A DNA stretch of 44,225 bases from an uncultured Myxococcales bacterium (GTDB taxonomy: Bacteria > Myxococcota_A > Polyangia > Polyangiales > Polyangiaceae), in contig CALFEQ010000010.1 in assembly GCA_937949945.1 (NCBI GenBank), positions 1-44,225 of the forward strand, in the 5' to 3' direction. Below the pieces are notes generated by a model that was not told the DNA's origin, ran no database searches, and saw only the letters and a program-made list of their open reading frames with translations. Each line of letters opens with the position of its first letter. Position 1 is the first letter of the stretch. The position numbers and the translations under genes are program-made. Shown here in pieces: positions 34,816 to 43,320 of this stretch.

Positions 34816-35679
34816 ATGTCCCTCGGACTCTACGTCAGACCCCGCCTCGTCGTGCTCGGCCCGCGTGCGACCGCTCTCGAGGCTGCGCGCGCCATCGAGA
34901 ACAACAACATCGGCGCCGTCGTCGTGCAGGACAAGGGTGAGGTCGTGGGCATCGTGACCGATCGCGACCTCGCGGTCCGCGTCGTCGGACGCGGGCTCGA
35001 CCCGAAGACGACGCACATCGGTGACGTGATGGCGTCGCCGGTCGTGACGCTCTCGCCTTCGGACGACCAACAGGACGCGATCCGGCTCATGCAGGAGCGC
35101 AACGTCCGCCGCATCCCGCTCGTCGAGGACGGTCGTCTCGTCGGCATGGTCACGCTCGACGATCTGCTCATCGACGAAGCCGCATCCATCGACGAGCTCG
35201 CGTCCGTCGTCGCGGCTCAGATCGGCGAGGGCGGGCCCGCGGCGCCCATCCGAACGCGGGCGGCCGCGCGCAGCGCCGGGCGCGCCGCGTCGACGTACGG
35301 CAGGCTGCTCTCGCACGTGAGGGCCGCGGCCAACCTCGAGTCCAACGATCAAGCGGAGACGGCGCTCGAGATCGTCCTCTCGGCCGTGGTACGGCGGCTC
35401 ACACCGGAGGAGGCGAAGGATTTCATCGCTCAGCTGCCTTCGGTCATCCAGCCGACGCTTCGCGCTCTTCCGCCGGGACCGGACAAACGGATCACGATGG
35501 AGTCGATCGTCTCGGAGGTCGTCAAGCGCATGGACGTCGACCCCGAGCGCGCGTCGGAGATCATCCATGGCGTCGGCACGACCGTCGGCCAGCTCGTGAG
35601 CCCCGGCCAGATGGAGGACGTGCGAGCCCAGCTGCCGCGGCCCATGCGTGAGGTGTTCGCTCCGAGGGCGGCCGGCTGA
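34816..35679 (+). CDS. CBS-pair protein with C-terminal DUF2267
   Basis: 287 residues from the ATG at 34816 with a strong ribosome-binding site (GGAAGGAG). Two CBS motifs: 'IGAVVVQDKGEVVGIVTDRDLA' and 'RRIPLVEDGRLVGMVTLDDLL'. CBS pairs sense AMP/ATP or related nucleotides. An Ala/Arg-rich linker leads to a DUF2267 domain ('TALEIVLSAVVRRLTPEEAKDFIAQLPSV', 'PRPMREVF'). The last base of its stop codon is the first base of the next start (TGATG), so it is translationally coupled to the HPF/RaiA-like gene. An energy-charge sensor acting with ribosome hibernation is inferred. Confidence 0.88.
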   Translation: MSLGLYVRPRLVVLGPRATALEAARAIENNNIGAVVVQDKGEVVGIVTDRDLAVRVVGRGLDPKTTHIGDVMASPVVTLSPSDDQQDAIRLMQERNVRRIPLVEDGRLVGMVTLDDLLIDEAASIDELASVVAAQIGEGGPAAPIRTRAAARSAGRAASTYGRLLSHVRAAANLESNDQAETALEIVLSAVVRRLTPEEAKDFIAQLPSVIQPTLRALPPGPDKRITMESIVSEVVKRMDVDPERASEIIHGVGTTVGQLVSPGQMEDVRAQLPRPMREVFAPRAAG

Positions 35680-36149
35680 TGGAACCCCGCGGCGACTCGA
35701 CGCGGTCGCGACGGCGAGGCGACGCGAAGCGGGCGCCGTTCGCCGCGCGCGTGCCGCGCCCCGTCAAACGACGAGCTGGACGGACCCAGCGACCTCCGGC
35801 GCACGTCCGGGTCCTCGGGGCGCAGCTCGGGCAATCGGAGCGCGACTACATCCGGCGGAAGCTCGGCATGAAGCTCGGCAAGTTCGCCGAATCGATCGAG
35901 CGCGTCAGCGTGCGTGTCGAAGACGTTAACGGTCCGCGCGGCGGCGTCGACCAATGCGTGCGCGTCAAGGTCGTGCTCTCCGGCCTGCCGAGCGTGGTCT
36001 TCGAGGCGAAGGACGCCGCCCGCGAGGCCGCCGTCAACGCCGCGCTCGCGGGCATCGAGCGCGCCGTCCGGCGCTCCCTCACGCGCAGGCGGACGAAGCC
36101 GCTCGCGCCGAGGCGCGCCGGTCGGCGTGTCGCGCCGGCGCGGAGCTGA
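35679..36149 (+). CDS. HPF/RaiA-like ribosome-associated protein with Arg-rich extensions
   Basis: 156 residues. The central 90 residues fit the HPF/RaiA/YfiA beta-alpha-beta-beta-beta-alpha fold: 'ERDYIRRKLGMKLGKFAESIERVSVRVEDVNG', then 'CVRVKVVLSGLPSVVFEAKD' and 'AAVNAALAGIERAVRRSL'. Family members bind the 30S decoding region and silence or dimerise ribosomes in stationary phase. The first 40 residues and last 25 are unusually Arg-rich, suited to rRNA binding. The long-HPF dimerisation domain is absent. Start codon overlaps the DUF2267 stop. It converges with the CBS gene, 9 bp apart. Confidence 0.82.
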   Translation: MEPRGDSTRSRRRGDAKRAPFAARVPRPVKRRAGRTQRPPAHVRVLGAQLGQSERDYIRRKLGMKLGKFAESIERVSVRVEDVNGPRGGVDQCVRVKVVLSGLPSVVFEAKDAAREAAVNAALAGIERAVRRSLTRRRTKPLAPRRAGRRVAPARS

Positions 36150-36158
36150 CGCCCATCG

Positions 36159-36656
36159 TCACCCGGCCTTCCTGGCTCGGCCCCTCACCTTCGACGGCCG
36201 GGCGAGGACGCGCCTTCGATCGCCCAGCGTATGGTGTCCGGCCGGCGCGCGGCGGATCTGTCGCTCCGCCCGCACGGTCGGCCGCGTCGCCCCGCGGCCG
36301 AGCTGCTCGAGGATGTCCGTCGTCGTCACGATGCCGACGAGGCGCCCGTTCTCCAGGAGCGGGAGGCATCCGATCGTGCGGCCACGCATCAGGTTCGCCG
36401 CCTGACGGATCGTGGTCGACGGGCTCGCCTCGACGACTTGCTCGGTCATGAGATCCGCGACCGTCCGGCCTCTGCGCACCGCCGCCCCACTGCGGCCGCC
36501 CAGGTCTCGCTCGGAGAGGACGCCGACGACGTTGCGGCCATCCATCACCACGAGGTGGCGCACTCCCTTCGTCCGCATCAACGACCAGGCGCGTTCGGCG
36601 TCGTCGTCGGGCCGCACGCCGACGACGTTCGTGTTCATGATCTCGGCGAGTCGCAT
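36159..36656 (-). CDS. CBS-pair protein with basic tail
   Basis: 165 residues from the ATG at 36656. Two CBS motifs: 'MRTKGVRHLVVMDGRNVVGVLSERDL' and 'MRGRTIGCLPLLENGRLVGIVTTTDIL'. The tail beyond residue 120 is Arg/Lys-rich ('RRRVLARPSKVRGRARKAG') and may bind nucleic acid. No enzyme domain attached. It converges with the HPF-like gene and is functionally linked to the CBS-DUF2267 gene by context (inference). An upstream in-frame ATG at 36809 would add 51 residues that look non-coding. Confidence 0.88.
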   Translation of the reverse strand: MRLAEIMNTNVVGVRPDDDAERAWSLMRTKGVRHLVVMDGRNVVGVLSERDLGGRSGAAVRRGRTVADLMTEQVVEASPSTTIRQAANLMRGRTIGCLPLLENGRLVGIVTTTDILEQLGRGATRPTVRAERQIRRAPAGHHTLGDRRRVLARPSKVRGRARKAG

Positions 36657-36771
36657 GATGCGTCGAGGCGTGCAGACCCGATGCCATCGGTCGATCGAGC
36701 GCGTGCCCGAGCGGCGCGCTGTCGCGAGCGGCGCTCTCGCGCGTCGAGCGGCCATCGACCGGACCAGCCGA

Positions 36772-37332
36772 TCGCTATGGGGAGGCGGGACGTACACCCC
36801 GGCAGCCACTCACGACTCTCGCACCAACACGACGCCGCTCGTCGCGAACACGGGGTCCCCGTGGACCGTGGCGGAGGAGAGCTGGCATGCGCTCGTCACG
36901 TGCGTAAAGAACGAGTTCGCGCCGTTCAACGTCGTCGTGACCGACGTCGATCCCGGCAACCAGGAGCACATCGAGATCGTCTTCGCCCAGGCGACGCTTC
37001 CGGCGCTCCTCGGTGAGCCCGCCATCGCTCCTCTCACCTGCTCCGTGGTTCCGAACGCGATCGCTTTCGTCTCGCAGGCGCATGCCGAGGCCGACCTGAC
37101 GCAGGGCTGCGCCGCCGCCGTGCAGAGCGTCGGCTACTCGCTCGGCTTGGAGTCCGTGACGCAGTGTCCGGACGCGATGACCTTCGCCCCGACCGCCTGC
37201 GCCGATGCTCCCTTCACGAACGTCCCGCTGCCGTGCGGGCACGACGAGTCGACGCCTTGCGAGTGTACGGAGGGCACCGCGCAGAACTCGTACGAGCGGC
37301 TCCTCGCCGTCACGGGACCGCGCTGCCTCTGA
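36772..37332 (+). pseudogene. 5'-truncated metzincin-like protein with a lost zinc motif
   Basis: 186 codons ending in a stop. The segment 'GGGTYTPAATHDSRTNTTP', 'FAPFNVVVTDVDPGNQEHIEIVF', 'CSVVPNAIAFVS' and the Cys-rich end 'CECTEGTAQNSYERLLAV' match, from memory, a family of secreted myxobacterial metzincin-like proteins. Their signal peptide and 5' part are missing: the frame upstream overlaps the CBS gene on the other strand and has no signal peptide, with only a GTG at 36703 as a possible start. Where the family has HExxHxxGxxH, this one reads 'QSVGYSLGLES', so no zinc ligand remains. A degraded copy or a non-catalytic derivative. Confidence 0.55.
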
Positions 37333-37401
37333 CGAAAAAGCCCGGGACGTCGAGGGGGTCGCCACGCGACCGCCGCTCTTCGCCCGGGCACGTTCATCGG
37401 T

Positions 37402-37427
37402 CGACGGCGCGCGAGGGCGCGCCGTCG
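37402..37427 (-). terminator. Strong hairpin after the desaturase gene
   Basis: CGACGGCGCGC (37402-37412) pairs perfectly with GCGCGCCGTCG (37417-37427) over the tetraloop GAGG, 2 bp beyond the stop at 37430. The region also serves the convergent gene fragment ending at 37332. Confidence 0.75.
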
Positions 37428-37429
37428 GG

Positions 37430-38476
37430 TCACGCCATCTGGGCGTTGTGGCCCGCCTCGAGCGCTTCGACGGAGTCCGTCTGGGGGCGCCGGTTCGCGG
37501 GACGCCCGGCGCGCACACCTTCGGGGGGATCGAACGGGGCGCGGCCGATCTGCTTCGTCTCGAGGCTCGGGATGAACGCCGGAATGACGTAGCCGCGGAT
37601 GATCCACCACCAGAAGCTGCGCTGGTTGAGGTCCGGGTGGATCTTGTCGGCGATCTTCGCGTGCTCCTCGTACGCGGTGCTCCAGTGCGCGCTGGCGTTT
37701 GCGTGGTGCACCGTGTGCAGTCCGTTGTTGAACACCAGGAAGTTGAAGATGCGGCCCGTGATGTTGCGCGAGTGGTTGTACTTCGACCACGGGTCGCAGT
37801 GCACGTGCTGCATGTAGTTGAACCACATCATCGACCACGTGCCGAACAGCGACGGGAGGCCGAACGAGAAGAGCCACAGCTTGATGCCGGGCCACGTCCC
37901 GTGCAGGCCGATCGCGACGACGAGCGTTCCCACGAGCACGGAGATCCAGACCGTGTACTGCGTGATGATCTGCCGATAGAGCCGCGGGTTCGATTTCTTC
38001 GCCTTGGCGATGTACTCCTTGATCGGACCGGCCTGGTAATACGCCGACACGAAGAAGTACGTGATCGCGACGTACCAAGTGTTCCGGTTCGTGTGCCGCC
38101 ACGTGATCGTCGCGTCGCCCTCGCGGTTGACGTGCTTGTGGTGATTGAGGTTGTGCGTCGGTACCCACGCGAACGCCGGATATCCATAGAAGATGGAGAT
38201 CCACATCGCGTAGAACGCGTTCATTCGCTTCGACGTGAAGACCGGGCAGTGATTGTGGTTGTGCGCCATCGTCCCGGCAGCCATCGCGAAGTAGAAGCTC
38301 ACAGGCGACAGGTACGGGACGAGGTTCGGATTGGCGAACTGCGCGACCAGCACCACGGGCATCATCAGCGCCCAGAGCAGCGTTCGGTAGTCGGCCGAGT
38401 AGCGCGGAAGCATGCGGCGTTGGGGTAGCTGTGACTGGGGCGAGGGGCAAGCTCCATACGGACATTTTTCGGTCAT
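37430..38476 (-). CDS. Membrane fatty-acid desaturase
   Basis: 348 residues. Three histidine boxes of the di-iron desaturase family: HNHNH at 72-76, HNLNHHKH at 108-115, and HTVHH at 254-258, plus 'QHVHCDPWSKYNHSRN' around 223-238. Hydrophobic segments lie between the boxes ('LLWALMMPVVLVAQF', 'IITQYTVWISVLVGTLVVAIG'). Introduces double bonds into acyl chains, or hydroxylates related lipids, in the inner membrane. The N-terminus is short and Pro/Gln-rich ('KCPYGACPSPQSQLPQ'); the C-terminal 40 residues are hydrophilic. It follows the exported-protein gene by 102 bp on the same strand, and a strong terminator follows it. Confidence 0.9.
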   Translation of the reverse strand: MTEKCPYGACPSPQSQLPQRRMLPRYSADYRTLLWALMMPVVLVAQFANPNLVPYLSPVSFYFAMAAGTMAHNHNHCPVFTSKRMNAFYAMWISIFYGYPAFAWVPTHNLNHHKHVNREGDATITWRHTNRNTWYVAITYFFVSAYYQAGPIKEYIAKAKKSNPRLYRQIITQYTVWISVLVGTLVVAIGLHGTWPGIKLWLFSFGLPSLFGTWSMMWFNYMQHVHCDPWSKYNHSRNITGRIFNFLVFNNGLHTVHHANASAHWSTAYEEHAKIADKIHPDLNQRSFWWWIIRGYVIPAFIPSLETKQIGRAPFDPPEGVRAGRPANRRPQTDSVEALEAGHNAQMA

Positions 38477-38578
38477 GGAGGCGTCATCCTCGTCGTCCCG
38501 CGTCGTCCCGCCGATGCGAAGATTTCGCGACTGCGCAGCGCCCTTCGCAGTTGCCGTCTCGTCGGCGGCGGCCTTCCG

Positions 38579-39133
38579 TCAGCGCTCTTCCCACGTGACG
38601 TCGAGCGTCCATTCCGCAGGATCGAGGAGATTTCCCTCGTCCCGGCCGCACGCCACGTGGTTCGCGACACGCGTGGGGACGTTGATGCCCAAGAGGGTCG
38701 GGTCGTCCGTCGGAGGCGACGGATGCCAGGCGAAACGCCGCGTATTCCCAACGCCCCCGACGGTGTAGAGCGTCCAGCTCTCGACGCTCCCGGCCGGACG
38801 GAACTGTACGCAGACGCTGCCGATTCGGAGCGCGCCGACGTCGGTCCGAGAGCGGCAGCTCGGACGGTATCGGACGGAGCGGATCCGGTCCTTCCGGGTC
38901 GTATCGAACGGCAGCCGGAAAAGGACCCAGTTGGCATGCGTCCGCGCGCCGAGCCCGTTCAGGCGGACCCGCAAGGCCTGGACGCGTGCGGCTCGTGGCG
39001 TCCAGCCCTCCGAGGGCGGCCCGTCGGGCGACGGGACCCCTCGAGGGATCGGCGGCTCCTCCCCGCGCGGGGGCAGCCCGGGCGACACCGTGAGGGAGAG
39101 CAAGAAAAGCAAGGGGATGCGAGACCGCCACAT
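38579..39133 (-). CDS. Exported protein of unknown function
   Basis: 184 residues from the ATG at 39133, chosen for the signal peptide that follows (MWRSRIPLLFLLSLTVSPGLP). Mature part: a Pro-rich lead, then a beta-rich domain ('AARVQALRVRLNGLG', 'THANWVLFRLPFDTT', 'GALRIGSVCVQFRPAGSVESWTLYTVGG'). Four Cys in the C-terminal half could form disulfides. No family recognised. The frame is open upstream but Arg-rich and unlikely to be coding. Divergent from the beta-propeller lipoprotein gene; TAAGTT, 12 bp before that gene's start, is a weak -10 candidate. Confidence 0.55.
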   Translation of the reverse strand: MWRSRIPLLFLLSLTVSPGLPPRGEEPPIPRGVPSPDGPPSEGWTPRAARVQALRVRLNGLGARTHANWVLFRLPFDTTRKDRIRSVRYRPSCRSRTDVGALRIGSVCVQFRPAGSVESWTLYTVGGVGNTRRFAWHPSPPTDDPTLLGINVPTRVANHVACGRDEGNLLDPAEWTLDVTWEER

Positions 39134-39262
39134 GGCTTCGCGTCGGCGTGCGGCGCTGGGCGAGCCTACCAGCAGGCAGACGGCCGCGCGTGGCCGGCGC
39201 GGACGCCCGGTAAGCCGCCTTGCCATTCCCGACGCTTCGCCCGCTCGCTAAGTTGGTGGTGA

Positions 39263-40216
39263 ATGCCTCGACGAGCCTGGCGCGCCGCCCTGCTGTTGGC
39301 TCTCGCCATGGCGACGCCATTCTCGGCGTCGAGCTGCGGCCTGTCGGTCGTCGGAGAGTTCGAGGGCACGCACTCGGAGGGCGTGCTCCCGGATGCCGGG
39401 GATGCGGCTCCGGGCGACGGCGCCACGCTCCCCGGCGACGGCTCCGTGCCTCCCGACGAGCCTCCTCCCGACCAGCCGCCTCCCGTGGACGAGTGCCCGC
39501 CCGGCGTCGTCTGCGACGTGATCGCGTCGACCACGGTCCTCGATGTCGCGGTCAACGCATCGGCGCTCTACTGGCTCGACTCGAACGGGGCGATCGGGAT
39601 CGCGGCGAAGGACGGCTCGGGCGCCCGGACGCTCGTGAGCGGAGAGCGCGGTTCGCTCGCCGGGCTCGAGGCCGACGAGCAGTACGTCTACTGGACGGCC
39701 AGCGGAAAGCTCCGTCGCGCGAGCGCGCGTGACGGCTCCGGGGCTTCGACCCTCGCCGACGTCCGAGGTGGCTGTCTCCGCCGGGGAAGGACTCCGACCG
39801 AGCTTCTCGCGTCCGCTCCGGAGGCGGGGAACATCTACGTCGTACAGACCAACAACGGCGAGCGTACGACTCTCGTGACGCAGGCGACGAACCCGTGGGG
39901 TGTCGTCGTGGTCGAGCCGAACGACGTCTTCTACACGAACTACGACTCCGAGAGCGGAAGGATCCGGAAGGGTCGCCCGGGCGGGGGCGTGACCTCCGTC
40001 TTCCTCGACGGCCAGCGCGGCCCGCGCTGCATGGCGACCGACGGCGTCTCGCTCTGGTGGGCGAACCGCGACTCCGGAACGCTGATGAAGAGCCCCGTGT
40101 CCACGGCGAACGCCCAGGCGTTCGTGACGAACCAGCGACGGATCAACGGCGTCGCGCTCGACGCGACGTACGTCTACTGGTCGTACGAGGCGGGGATCCG
40201 CCGGCGCACGAAGTGA
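39263..40216 (+). CDS. Beta-propeller-like lipoprotein
   Basis: 317 residues. Lipobox near Cys25 ('SASSCGLS'), then a Pro/Asp-rich linker to about 75. The rest is repeats of about 40-45 residues with the pattern 'ALYWLDSNGAIGIAAKDGSGARTLV', 'YVYWTASGKLRRASARDGSG', 'NDVFYTNYDSESGRIRKG', 'SLWWANRDSGTLMKSPV', 'YVYWSYEAGIRRRTK', typical of DUF5050/SMP-30/NHL-like propellers of surface proteins. Probably a ligand- or protein-binding surface lipoprotein. It converges with the Cys-rich lipoprotein gene. Confidence 0.8.
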   Translation: MPRRAWRAALLLALAMATPFSASSCGLSVVGEFEGTHSEGVLPDAGDAAPGDGATLPGDGSVPPDEPPPDQPPPVDECPPGVVCDVIASTTVLDVAVNASALYWLDSNGAIGIAAKDGSGARTLVSGERGSLAGLEADEQYVYWTASGKLRRASARDGSGASTLADVRGGCLRRGRTPTELLASAPEAGNIYVVQTNNGERTTLVTQATNPWGVVVVEPNDVFYTNYDSESGRIRKGRPGGGVTSVFLDGQRGPRCMATDGVSLWWANRDSGTLMKSPVSTANAQAFVTNQRRINGVALDATYVYWSYEAGIRRRTK

Positions 40217-40222
40217 CGCGGA

Positions 40223-40248
40223 GCGCGGCGCCGGGGCGGCCGCCGCGC
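40223..40248. terminator. Bidirectional terminator-like hairpin between convergent lipoprotein genes
   Basis: GCGCGGCG (40223-40230) pairs with CGCCGCGC (40241-40248) over a 10-nt GC-rich loop, within the 42-bp gap between the two stop codons. Confidence 0.55.
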
Positions 40249-40258
40249 GTGCGCTCGA

Positions 40259-40879
40259 TCACTCGCAGTTGGCCGGCTTCCCACAGACCCGCAGGCGGAG
40301 GATGACGATATCGTCTCCAGCGCCGCGTGCGCAGGACCTCTCCGAGCAGCCCGCGTCGTTGGCGCACTCGGCGTCCGTCTTGCAGAGCTGGATGTTGCCG
40401 CCGGGGGCGCAGTTCACGGCGCACCTCGACTCGCCGTAGAAGAGACAGCACCTCTGGTTCGGGTTCGGGCAGTCGGCCTTCTCGTCGCAGAGGATCTCGA
40501 AGTCGTTGGCGCCCATGCAGAAGTTCCCGCACACGCCGGCGCTCGCGTCGTTCTCCGGCCAGCAGCAGCGGTTGCCGGCGTCGCATTCGGTCGCTCCGCA
40601 CGTGACCTTCCCCGGGTTCGACGCCGGCGGGCTCGGCGCCGCGTCGGCGTCGCCTTCGTCGCCCGCGTCGAGGTCGTCCGTGGGGCCGCCCGACGAGCTC
40701 GTTCCTCCCGACGAGGAGCTCGGTCCGCTCGGTCCGGGGCTGCCGCTCGTCGACGGGGTATCGCCGGAGTCCGGCTCCTCGACCGGCTCGGGCTCCTCGC
40801 TGCTGCAGCCGCCGAGCGCGCCGGCGATCCCCCAGCCAATCATCGATGCTCCGAGCACGAGCCAGACTGCACGCTTCAT
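40259..40879 (-). CDS. Cys-rich lipoprotein
   Basis: 206 residues from the ATG at 40879. Lipobox with Cys25 ('GALGGCSSEE'), then a low-complexity Ser/Gly/Pro/Asp linker of about 70 residues. The C-terminal half has about 14 Cys in short loops ('CGATECDAGNRCCWPEND', 'GVCGNFCMG', 'CDEKADCPNPNQRCC', 'CAVNCAPGG', 'CKTDAECANDAGCSERSC'), a disulfide-rich secreted domain common in myxobacteria. Function unknown. It lies 34 bp downstream of the acyltransferase gene on the same strand and may be the last gene of that transcript. Confidence 0.75.
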   Translation of the reverse strand: MKRAVWLVLGASMIGWGIAGALGGCSSEEPEPVEEPDSGDTPSTSGSPGPSGPSSSSGGTSSSGGPTDDLDAGDEGDADAAPSPPASNPGKVTCGATECDAGNRCCWPENDASAGVCGNFCMGANDFEILCDEKADCPNPNQRCCLFYGESRCAVNCAPGGNIQLCKTDAECANDAGCSERSCARGAGDDIVILRLRVCGKPANCE

Positions 40880-40913
40880 GATCCTCTCCGCGGGTGAGGT
40901 GTGCCCCCGTCTG

Positions 40914-42020
40914 TCAATTTTGCGGGAATCCGCGCAGAAGGCCAGCCGCGTCGACGGTCGAGGTCGCCGAGCGCGCCGAGGAGCGCGCGCGCAGGCGATC
41001 ACGCAGCACGAGGAACGGGCGCTCCACGCACCGATGGACGACCGTCGCCACGAGGACGCTCGCCGGCGCCGCGACGGCGAACACGAGCGCGGAGCTCGCC
41101 TCCGCGCCCAAGACTGCGCGCGTGGCGGAGACCACGGGCACGTTGAGCAGGTAGATGCCGTAGCTCACCACACCGACGTGGCGGACCACGCGGTTCTCGA
41201 AGAGCGGCGCGAGGAGGTGATCGCGGCGGAGCGAGCACGCGCCCACCAGCGCTGCGAGCGCGAAGTGCGTCGGCAAGAGCGGCCACGGCGCGATCACCGC
41301 GACCACGACGAGCCCGAGCGCGACGGAGGAGGACCACCGCCGCCCGAGGATCGCGCGGAGGGCTCGTGACGAGGTCGGGTGATCGTTCGCGAGGGCGAGG
41401 AGGGCGCCGAGCCCGATCGGCGTCGCGAAGCTCCTCACGATCCGGAGCGCCAGGCCCTCGTGGAGCACCGGCACGAGCCAACCTCGCTCGGCGCCCTGGT
41501 CGAGGAGGACGAGGCCGCTCATCACGAGCACCGGCACGACGACGGACCGACACACGCGGAGGACGGGCGGCCACACGAGATAGAACTGCTCTTCGGTCGC
41601 GAGCGACCACGCGAACGAGAACACGATCGCGTGATCGACCGGCTGCCACAGCGCCCAGTTCGACGTGTACGTCGCGTAGTACGGGACGCTCGCGAGGAAG
41701 TGATCGCGCACGGGGCCGGGCTCGCGCACGAACAGCGCGTGCAGGACGAACGCTCCGAGCACGAGGTAGTAGAGCGGAAAGATGCGAAGGCTCCGGCGGA
41801 TCCAGAACCCGCCGAGCGAGACGCGGCCGCGCCGGCGCTCGTGCAAGAGGAGCGTCGTGATGAGGAAGCCGCTCACTGCGAAGAACAGATCGACGCCGAG
41901 CGGGCCGCGCCCGAGCACGCCGTCCAGCGGGCGCGTCGTCGAGTGATGCCAGACGACCGGCAGGATCGCGAGGCATCGCAACCCGTCGAGGGACGGGAAG
42001 TAGGGGCGATCGTCCGGCAT
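40914..42020 (-). CDS. Acyltransferase-3 family membrane protein (OafA/YrhL-like)
   Basis: 368 residues with about ten membrane helices. N-terminal signature 'SLDGLRCLAILPVVWHHS' with the conserved His, then 'GVDLFFAVSGFLITTLLL' and 'RRSLRIFPLYYLVLGAFVL'; 'SWSLATEEQFYLVWP' (here 'FAWSLATEEQ') is the second family block. Transfers acyl groups, often acetyl, from the cytoplasm to extracellular polysaccharide, LPS O-antigen or secondary metabolites. Its start lies 6 bp after the MFS stop, so the two genes are probably one transcript. Acceptor unknown. Confidence 0.9.
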   Translation of the reverse strand: MPDDRPYFPSLDGLRCLAILPVVWHHSTTRPLDGVLGRGPLGVDLFFAVSGFLITTLLLHERRRGRVSLGGFWIRRSLRIFPLYYLVLGAFVLHALFVREPGPVRDHFLASVPYYATYTSNWALWQPVDHAIVFSFAWSLATEEQFYLVWPPVLRVCRSVVVPVLVMSGLVLLDQGAERGWLVPVLHEGLALRIVRSFATPIGLGALLALANDHPTSSRALRAILGRRWSSSVALGLVVVAVIAPWPLLPTHFALAALVGACSLRRDHLLAPLFENRVVRHVGVVSYGIYLLNVPVVSATRAVLGAEASSALVFAVAAPASVLVATVVHRCVERPFLVLRDRLRARSSARSATSTVDAAGLLRGFPQN

Positions 42021-42026
42021 CGGCCC

Positions 42027-43265
42027 TCACGCCCCCTGCACGGCAGGCTCCCCCCGACGGACGATGCGGTCGACGTTCAGCATCAGCACGAGCGTGATGA
42101 CCATCGTGCCCACGACGATGAGACCGAGCGTCGGGTAGCCCTCGATCGGCGACGTCGGCGTCGCCTGATGGACGACGAGCCCGGCCGTCCACGCCGAGAC
42201 CCCGCCCGAGAGCTGCTGGAGGGAAGAGCTGATCGACATGTACGCTCCGCGGTCCGGCAGCGCCGGCAGCGCCGACGTCAGCGCGAGCGACGAGACCATG
42301 CGCGCCGAGATGCCGATGAAGAGCACGACGTTCAGCGCGATGACGAGCGCGAGCGACGCGCGTGTGAGGCCGGTGTACCAGACGACCACCACACCCGCGA
42401 CGATCGTGCCGATCAAGAACGTCTTGTACTTTCCGATCGAGTCCGCGACGCGGCCGAGGAGCGGGCCGGCGACGAACGAGCTCAGTCCCGTCGCCATGTA
42501 GACGGCGGGCAGCCTCTCGGGGGGGACGTCCAGGTTCTGCACGAGGAACGTGCTCCCGAAAGGCATCAGCATGAACCCTCCCGTCGCGAGGAGCATCGTC
42601 GACGCGAAACCGGCGATGTAGCGAGGGCGTGTCGCCGTTTGGAGAAGGTGCGCGAGCGGGTTCCGATCCTTCGCCGCTTCGAGGTGGCCTGCGATCGGCT
42701 CCAGGCGCAGGACGATCGCGACGCCGACCACGAGCGCGACGGCCACGATCATCAAGAAAGGGGCGTGCCAGTTCCAATGCGTCGCGACGAACAGCCCCGC
42801 CGGGATGCCCAGGATCTGGCTCGCCGAGAACGACGTCTGCACGAAGCCCATCACCCGGCCGCGCATCGAGAGCGGGAACAGATCCGCGACGATCGCATGG
42901 CTGATCGAGCCGATGACTCCGCCGAACAGCCCCGTGACGATCCGCGCCACCAGAAGGAAGCGATAGCTCGTCGCGATCCCGCAGAGCAGCGTTCCGAGGA
43001 CGAAGCCCGCATAGAAGAAGAGCAACAGGCGCTTTCTGTCGAACCGATCCGCGAAGCCTGCGGCGAGCAGGCCCGAGGCGCCTGCGCTGAACGCATACGC
43101 CGACACGACCACGCCGAACTGCGCCGGCGTGATGCCCAGGTCCTCGATGAGGAAGGCGCCCAGCGGCGACAGGATCGTGAAGTCGAGCACCACCGTGAAC
43201 TGGAGGAACGCCAGCAGCGCTACGACGAAGAGCTGGTAACGCGTGAACCGGGGGGTGGGCTCCAT
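42027..43265 (-). CDS. MFS transporter
   Basis: 412 residues, 12 predicted helices. The N-terminal half has 'VLDFTILSPLGAFLIEDLGI' and, between helices 2 and 3, the MFS loop 'GFADRFDRKRLLLF' (D-R-x-x-R-K type). The central loop carries 'RLEPIAGHLEAAKDRNPLAHLLQ'. It resembles the drug/metabolite efflux branch (DHA1-like). Substrate unknown. It is directly followed by the acyltransferase gene (6 bp) and preceded by the rhodanese-like gene (55 bp), suggesting export of an acylated product or of a substrate for acylation (inference). Confidence 0.88.
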   Translation of the reverse strand: MEPTPRFTRYQLFVVALLAFLQFTVVLDFTILSPLGAFLIEDLGITPAQFGVVVSAYAFSAGASGLLAAGFADRFDRKRLLLFFYAGFVLGTLLCGIATSYRFLLVARIVTGLFGGVIGSISHAIVADLFPLSMRGRVMGFVQTSFSASQILGIPAGLFVATHWNWHAPFLMIVAVALVVGVAIVLRLEPIAGHLEAAKDRNPLAHLLQTATRPRYIAGFASTMLLATGGFMLMPFGSTFLVQNLDVPPERLPAVYMATGLSSFVAGPLLGRVADSIGKYKTFLIGTIVAGVVVVWYTGLTRASLALVIALNVVLFIGISARMVSSLALTSALPALPDRGAYMSISSSLQQLSGGVSAWTAGLVVHQATPTSPIEGYPTLGLIVVGTMVITLVLMLNVDRIVRRGEPAVQGA

Positions 43266-43320
43266 GCGCCGGGGACCGATTCGATGCCACGAGCGCCGGC
43301 CTCGTGTCGCGCGAAATCGC

